Origin: Melastoma dodecandrum
Taxonomy: Eukaryota > Streptophyta > Magnoliopsida > Myrtales > Melastomataceae
NCBI GenBank assembly: GCA_029817715.1
Contig: JARUPY010000292.1
Span: forward strand, 2,572,001-2,636,000
Reading direction: 5' to 3'
DNA: 64,000 nucleotides
A program made the position numbers and the translations under genes. Every line of letters begins with the position of its first letter. The first letter of the stretch is position 1. Of this stretch, positions 61,442 to 64,000 are shown one piece after another. Under the pieces are notes generated by a model. That model did no database searches, was not told the DNA's origin, and saw nothing but the letters and a program-made list of their open reading frames with translations.

Positions 61442-61984
61442 ATGTCTCATCCAGTATCCAGAATGACGCTCCTGATCGCGATCCCGCTCGGCTGCGCCTG
61501 TGCTGTGACATGCCGTGCGGAACCGCAGGATATCCGGCTTCCGATGCTCGAAGTGCCAGACGATGTCGGCACCTCGACCAAGATCCTCCGACGGCAAGAC
61601 CGGTCCGCGCTGCTCAGAAACCCGATCGAGCTGTCGGACGCGGCCGACCGGAGCATCGCTGCACGGGAACAGGCGTCCTGGCGTCGCCTGTCCGGCTCGC
61701 TCTGCTCGGGCTGCGGCGGCGCGGGACGCGGCGGCGCGGGACGCGCCCGCAGGGTCGACTACGTCGATCCCATCGCGGTGCTGAACGCGAAGCCCGCGTC
61801 CTGGAATCCGACGGCCATCGTGGCGAGCCGCGTGGTGCAGCCCCCGCACGCCAACCGGGTCCAACTCGCGCATCGTCCTCGGCACAGGTCGAAGGTCTAC
61901 GCCTACTTCAGCAAGGTTCGCTACGCGCTCCTCAAATGGCGCCGGCACCATCGGCATCATCGGGTGCGCCTCGTTCAGCGCTGA
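61442..61984 (+). CDS. second secreted protein with WRRLS-C-x-GCG motif
   Basis: 180 aa. Signal-peptide-like N-terminus (MTLLIAIPLGCACAVTCRAE, after a possible later start at Met8). Residues 80-92 read WRRLSGSLCSGCG, with Cys88 and Cys91; ten of thirteen residues equal the motif in the protein at 5417. A glycine-rich piece follows, then a basic Arg/His-rich C-terminus (KVRYALLKWRRHHRHHRVRL). Same architecture as the other protein: signal, motif, linker, basic helix. Function unknown; periplasmic. Confidence 0.6.
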   Translation: MSHPVSRMTLLIAIPLGCACAVTCRAEPQDIRLPMLEVPDDVGTSTKILRRQDRSALLRNPIELSDAADRSIAAREQASWRRLSGSLCSGCGGAGRGGAGRARRVDYVDPIAVLNAKPASWNPTAIVASRVVQPPHANRVQLAHRPRHRSKVYAYFSKVRYALLKWRRHHRHHRVRLVQR

Positions 61985-62089
61985 TCCGACGGCCGTCCGG
62001 CGAACCTTCGCCGCGAAGCCTTCGCCGACCGGGGTCGCAGGGCGGGAAGACCATCGGGGTTCGGCGCACCGCGGGCTTCGCACGGGGCC

Positions 62090-62206
62090 TTACACGAAGT
62101 GCGGCGGCAGGATCATGGCCTGGACGTGCACGATCAGGCTGAACGCCATGGCCGCCGTCACGACGGCGTCCACGAGGCGGCCGGTCACCGAATTCGGTCT
62201 CGTCAT
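62090..62206 (-). CDS. 38-residue single-helix membrane protein
   Basis: Very short frame: MTRPNSVTGRLVDAVVTAAM, then AFSLIVHVQAMILPPHFV. One hydrophobic helix with a basic N-terminal side. The upstream ribosome-binding site is weak. Reported as a candidate because the hydrophobic pattern is unusual for random GC-rich translation. Confidence 0.35.
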   Translation of the reverse strand: MTRPNSVTGRLVDAVVTAAMAFSLIVHVQAMILPPHFV

Positions 62207-62346
62207 CGTGCGCAGTCCCGTGCGGCCACCGACGATCGGAGCCTTCGGAGCGAACTTATGGTCCAGCGCGATGTCACGCGGATTGCTTCGATTGTTGCAT
62301 CGGCACCGCCGCGTCCTGCCTCGAAGGCGGCCCGCCCCGCGGCGCG

Positions 62347-62676
62347 TCAGGCACGGCGGCCCGCTCCGCTGTGCCGGCTCGCTGCCGCGCCATGCACGCC
62401 CGTCACGGTTCCGGATCGGCCGCCGGTCAGGCGGGGCGTACCTCGACCGTCCTTCCCCCGCGCGACCGGCTCCGCGCTGCCGAGCAGCGCCGAATTGACC
62501 GCCCCGATCGGACGGTGGTCGCGCGGGAACCGGCCCGACACGACCTCTTCCAGGCTTTCGATCTCCGCGACCGACATCGACAGCCAGCCTGCGCCCGGGA
62601 GGGCATCCTCCGGTTCCGCGCGGGCACGCTCAAGCCAAGCGGCCCGGTCGTTCCTGATCTCGTCGATGAAAGACAT
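62347..62676 (-). CDS. conserved hypothetical protein
   Basis: 109 aa from MSFIDEIRNDRAAWLERARA with GGGGAG upstream. Contains GWLSMSVAEIESLEEVVSGR, a helical acidic segment. The C-terminal third is low-complexity (Gly, Arg, Ala) and may extend past the original end. No family recognised. Confidence 0.5.
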   Translation of the reverse strand: MSFIDEIRNDRAAWLERARAEPEDALPGAGWLSMSVAEIESLEEVVSGRFPRDHRPIGAVNSALLGSAEPVARGKDGRGTPRLTGGRSGTVTGVHGAAASRHSGAGRRA

Positions 62677-62799
62677 CGGCCGCTCCCCGCCATGGCGGCA
62701 GATCAACGCCGCGATCCGGCACAGGTTCAGCGGCGCGCCGCTGTCCGGATCCTGCACGCGGCACCCGTCGGGTCAGCCGCGCCCGCGACGAGAACGGGA

Positions 62800-63120
62800 T
62801 CACTGAAGGGAATGCACCTCCGGCACCATCAGCCGCCCCGCATCGAGCAGCGCGCGCACCTTGCGGGTGGCGTGCAGGAGGATGTCCGGTCGCGCGACCT
62901 CGTAGGTGTTCTGGGCCGCGAAGCTGATCAGCGCCTCCTCGATCTGGCCCTCGATCTCGTCCATCAGGGCGAGTCCCTCCGCGCCCTCACGCCGCAGGTG
63001 TGCCCCCGCGAGCGCCAGATAGGCGGCACTGGCCAGCAGGAACGCGATGCCGTTCGCCTCCTGGGCGATGTCCGTAGGCTTTTCCATGCCGTCCGTATGG
63101 TCGCCCTGTGCCTTGTCCAT
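62800..63120 (-). CDS. conserved hypothetical helical protein
   Basis: 106 aa from MDKAQGDHTDGMEKPTDIAQ; Met12 is an alternative start. Mostly helical: AFLLASAAYLALAGAHLRRE, EGLALMDEIEGQIEEALISF, PDILLHATRKVRALLDAGRL. Mildly hydrophobic but without a clear membrane segment. No family recognised. Confidence 0.55.
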   Translation of the reverse strand: MDKAQGDHTDGMEKPTDIAQEANGIAFLLASAAYLALAGAHLRREGAEGLALMDEIEGQIEEALISFAAQNTYEVARPDILLHATRKVRALLDAGRLMVPEVHSLQ

Positions 63121-63379
63121 CAACGACCCGCATTCTGCAGAAGATCGATACCTCGCTATGACTGCATCCAGGCGGCACAAAAACCCGAGAGGAATGCGTA
63201 CGACGATTATTTATTAGTCTAGCACGGCGGTCGCGCGGATCATGCGCGGGCGCATCTACTACTATCGGTTGCACTCAGGACGAGGCGACAGGAAGGCAGC
63301 GACCATGCACCCGGGCGTCCGAACGCGCGTCCGCGCCGTTCGCTTCGGATCCTCGGGCCGCGGCGCGCAATCCCCCGCC

Positions 63380-63553
63380 TCAGCGGTGCGGCTCCATGTC
63401 GATGACCGGGCCGCCCATGTCGAAGAACTCGTCCTCGTGCGGAAGAGCCTGCTCCAAGTCCGCGTCCTCCCGCCGTCCGAACGGCACGAGCGACGACATG
63501 GCTCCGAGGCAGAGTGCTCCGGCGAAGAAGGCAACCAGTACGGCGATGCTCAT
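63380..63553 (-). CDS. small membrane protein
   Basis: 57 aa from MSIAVLVAFFAGALCLGAMS, one membrane helix, followed by an acidic soluble tail (REDADLEQALPHEDEFFDMG). Ribosome-binding site weak. No family recognised. Confidence 0.45.
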   Translation of the reverse strand: MSIAVLVAFFAGALCLGAMSSLVPFGRREDADLEQALPHEDEFFDMGGPVIDMEPHR

Positions 63554-63647
63554 GACGGAACACTCGGGCGCAGCGTGCAGCCGCATCAGGCACCGTTAAG
63601 ATTAAGACCGGGTTCCCAACTCGTGCAATCGGAATTCCCGGCGCGGT

Positions 63648-64000
63648 TCACCGCCCGGACGACGGCACCTTATCCTGCTGACGGTCGACCTCGCCGCGCA
63701 CGCCGCGGCCGGCCATCAGGATCTCGGCCATGAAGGCGCTGATCGCCGCGACCGTGCAGATCAGGGCCGCGCCGAAGCAGGCGAACAGGACCGACGCGGC
63801 GGCGCCGTCGCGCAGTGCCCCGACGAACAGCGTCAGCACGGCGAGGCCGATCAGGCAGCTTCCGAGCGAGGCCAGGGCGACGGCCACGTCGAGCACGAAG
63901 GAGCGCCGCCGCAGGAAGGTCAGCCGGCGGGACAGGCGCGCGGCCTCGGCGCTCGTCACCTGCGCCTGCGCGATCTTGGCGACCTCCGCCGAAAGGGCAT
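63648..64000 (-). CDS. DUF2721-like membrane protein, partial
   Basis: The C-terminal 117 codons of a gene that continues past the right edge; the frame is open through 64000. Helices VLDVAVALASLGSCLIGLAV and LFACFGAALICTVAAISAFM, preceded by LSRRLTFLRRRSFVL, fit DUF2721 (basic segment, then two membrane helices). Function of the family unknown. Its start is outside the window. Confidence 0.6.
   Translation of the reverse strand, partial: ALSAEVAKIAQAQVTSAEAARLSRRLTFLRRRSFVLDVAVALASLGSCLIGLAVLTLFVGALRDGAAASVLFACFGAALICTVAAISAFMAEILMAGRGVRGEVDRQQDKVPSSGR

Overview
The window is GC-rich DNA (clearly above 65 percent) from an alphaproteobacterium. Gene content points to Methylobacterium or a close relative: a KaiC-like ATPase overlapping a sensor-kinase gene, several EcfG-type sigma factors with NepR-like sequences, an OprB-type porin, Omp25/31-like surface porin, DUF1236, DUF3307 and DUF6894 proteins. 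The genus is an inference from content and style; no database was searched. There are no phage genes, no complete insertion sequence, no CRISPR array and no rRNA. Two tRNAs are present: Arg(CCG) at 7765-7841 (minus) and one with anticodon CAT at 48491-48566 (plus).

Layout. 1-2900: start of a sensor-kinase gene, kaiC-like gene, an ArsR regulator, and an EcfG-like sigma factor with a NepR-like N-terminus. 3155-10873: small secreted or membrane proteins, an Ohr-type protein lacking its second cysteine, tRNA-Arg, a stand-alone sigma-70 region 1.1 protein and an outer-membrane porin. 11331-24120: a near-complete oxidative sugar pathway (L-arabinose type): LacI, lactonase, remnant of a FucP-like permease, periplasmic mutarotase, sugar-acid dehydratase, FadR-type regulator, ketoglutaric semialdehyde dehydrogenase, AraD1/GguC-type enzyme, sugar dehydrogenase and OprB porin. 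Together these would turn an aldopentose into 2-oxoglutarate. 25618-31202: an ssu alkanesulfonate operon (ssuE, two ssuA copies, ssuC, ssuB, ssuD), followed by a SulP anion transporter with STAS and cyclic-nucleotide domains. 35444-38190: SDR enzyme, PepSY protein and a xanthine-dehydrogenase subunit reduced by a large in-frame deletion. 38253-43146 (minus): Crp/Fnr regulator, larC, larE, larB and a Tat-exported aldo/keto reductase; this is the nickel-pincer cofactor pathway without larA. 43691-48566: YihY/BrkB membrane protein, a second EcfG-like sigma with NepR-like N-terminus, a free-standing NepR, a phosphoesterase, an AlkA-type DNA glycosylase and a tRNA. 49607-58290: molbindin-like protein, chemotaxis receptor, a czcBA heavy-metal efflux pair and an AraC regulator. 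58609-64000: mostly short, poorly characterised genes and the edge of a DUF2721-like gene.

The most unusual points are the two sigma factors that each carry a NepR-like segment fused in front of an EcfG-type sigma domain; a 98-bp sequence present twice in inverted orientation 47 kb apart at 90 percent identity (10 mismatches, no gaps); two secreted proteins of unknown function sharing a WRRLS-x-S-x-C-x-GCG motif; a sigma region 1.1 domain on a membrane anchor; and two transport or redox genes (permease, molybdenum hydroxylase) that have each lost their middle while staying in frame.

All functional names come from reading the translated sequence and from memory of protein families. Start codons were chosen from ribosome-binding sites and signal peptides where these could be seen.
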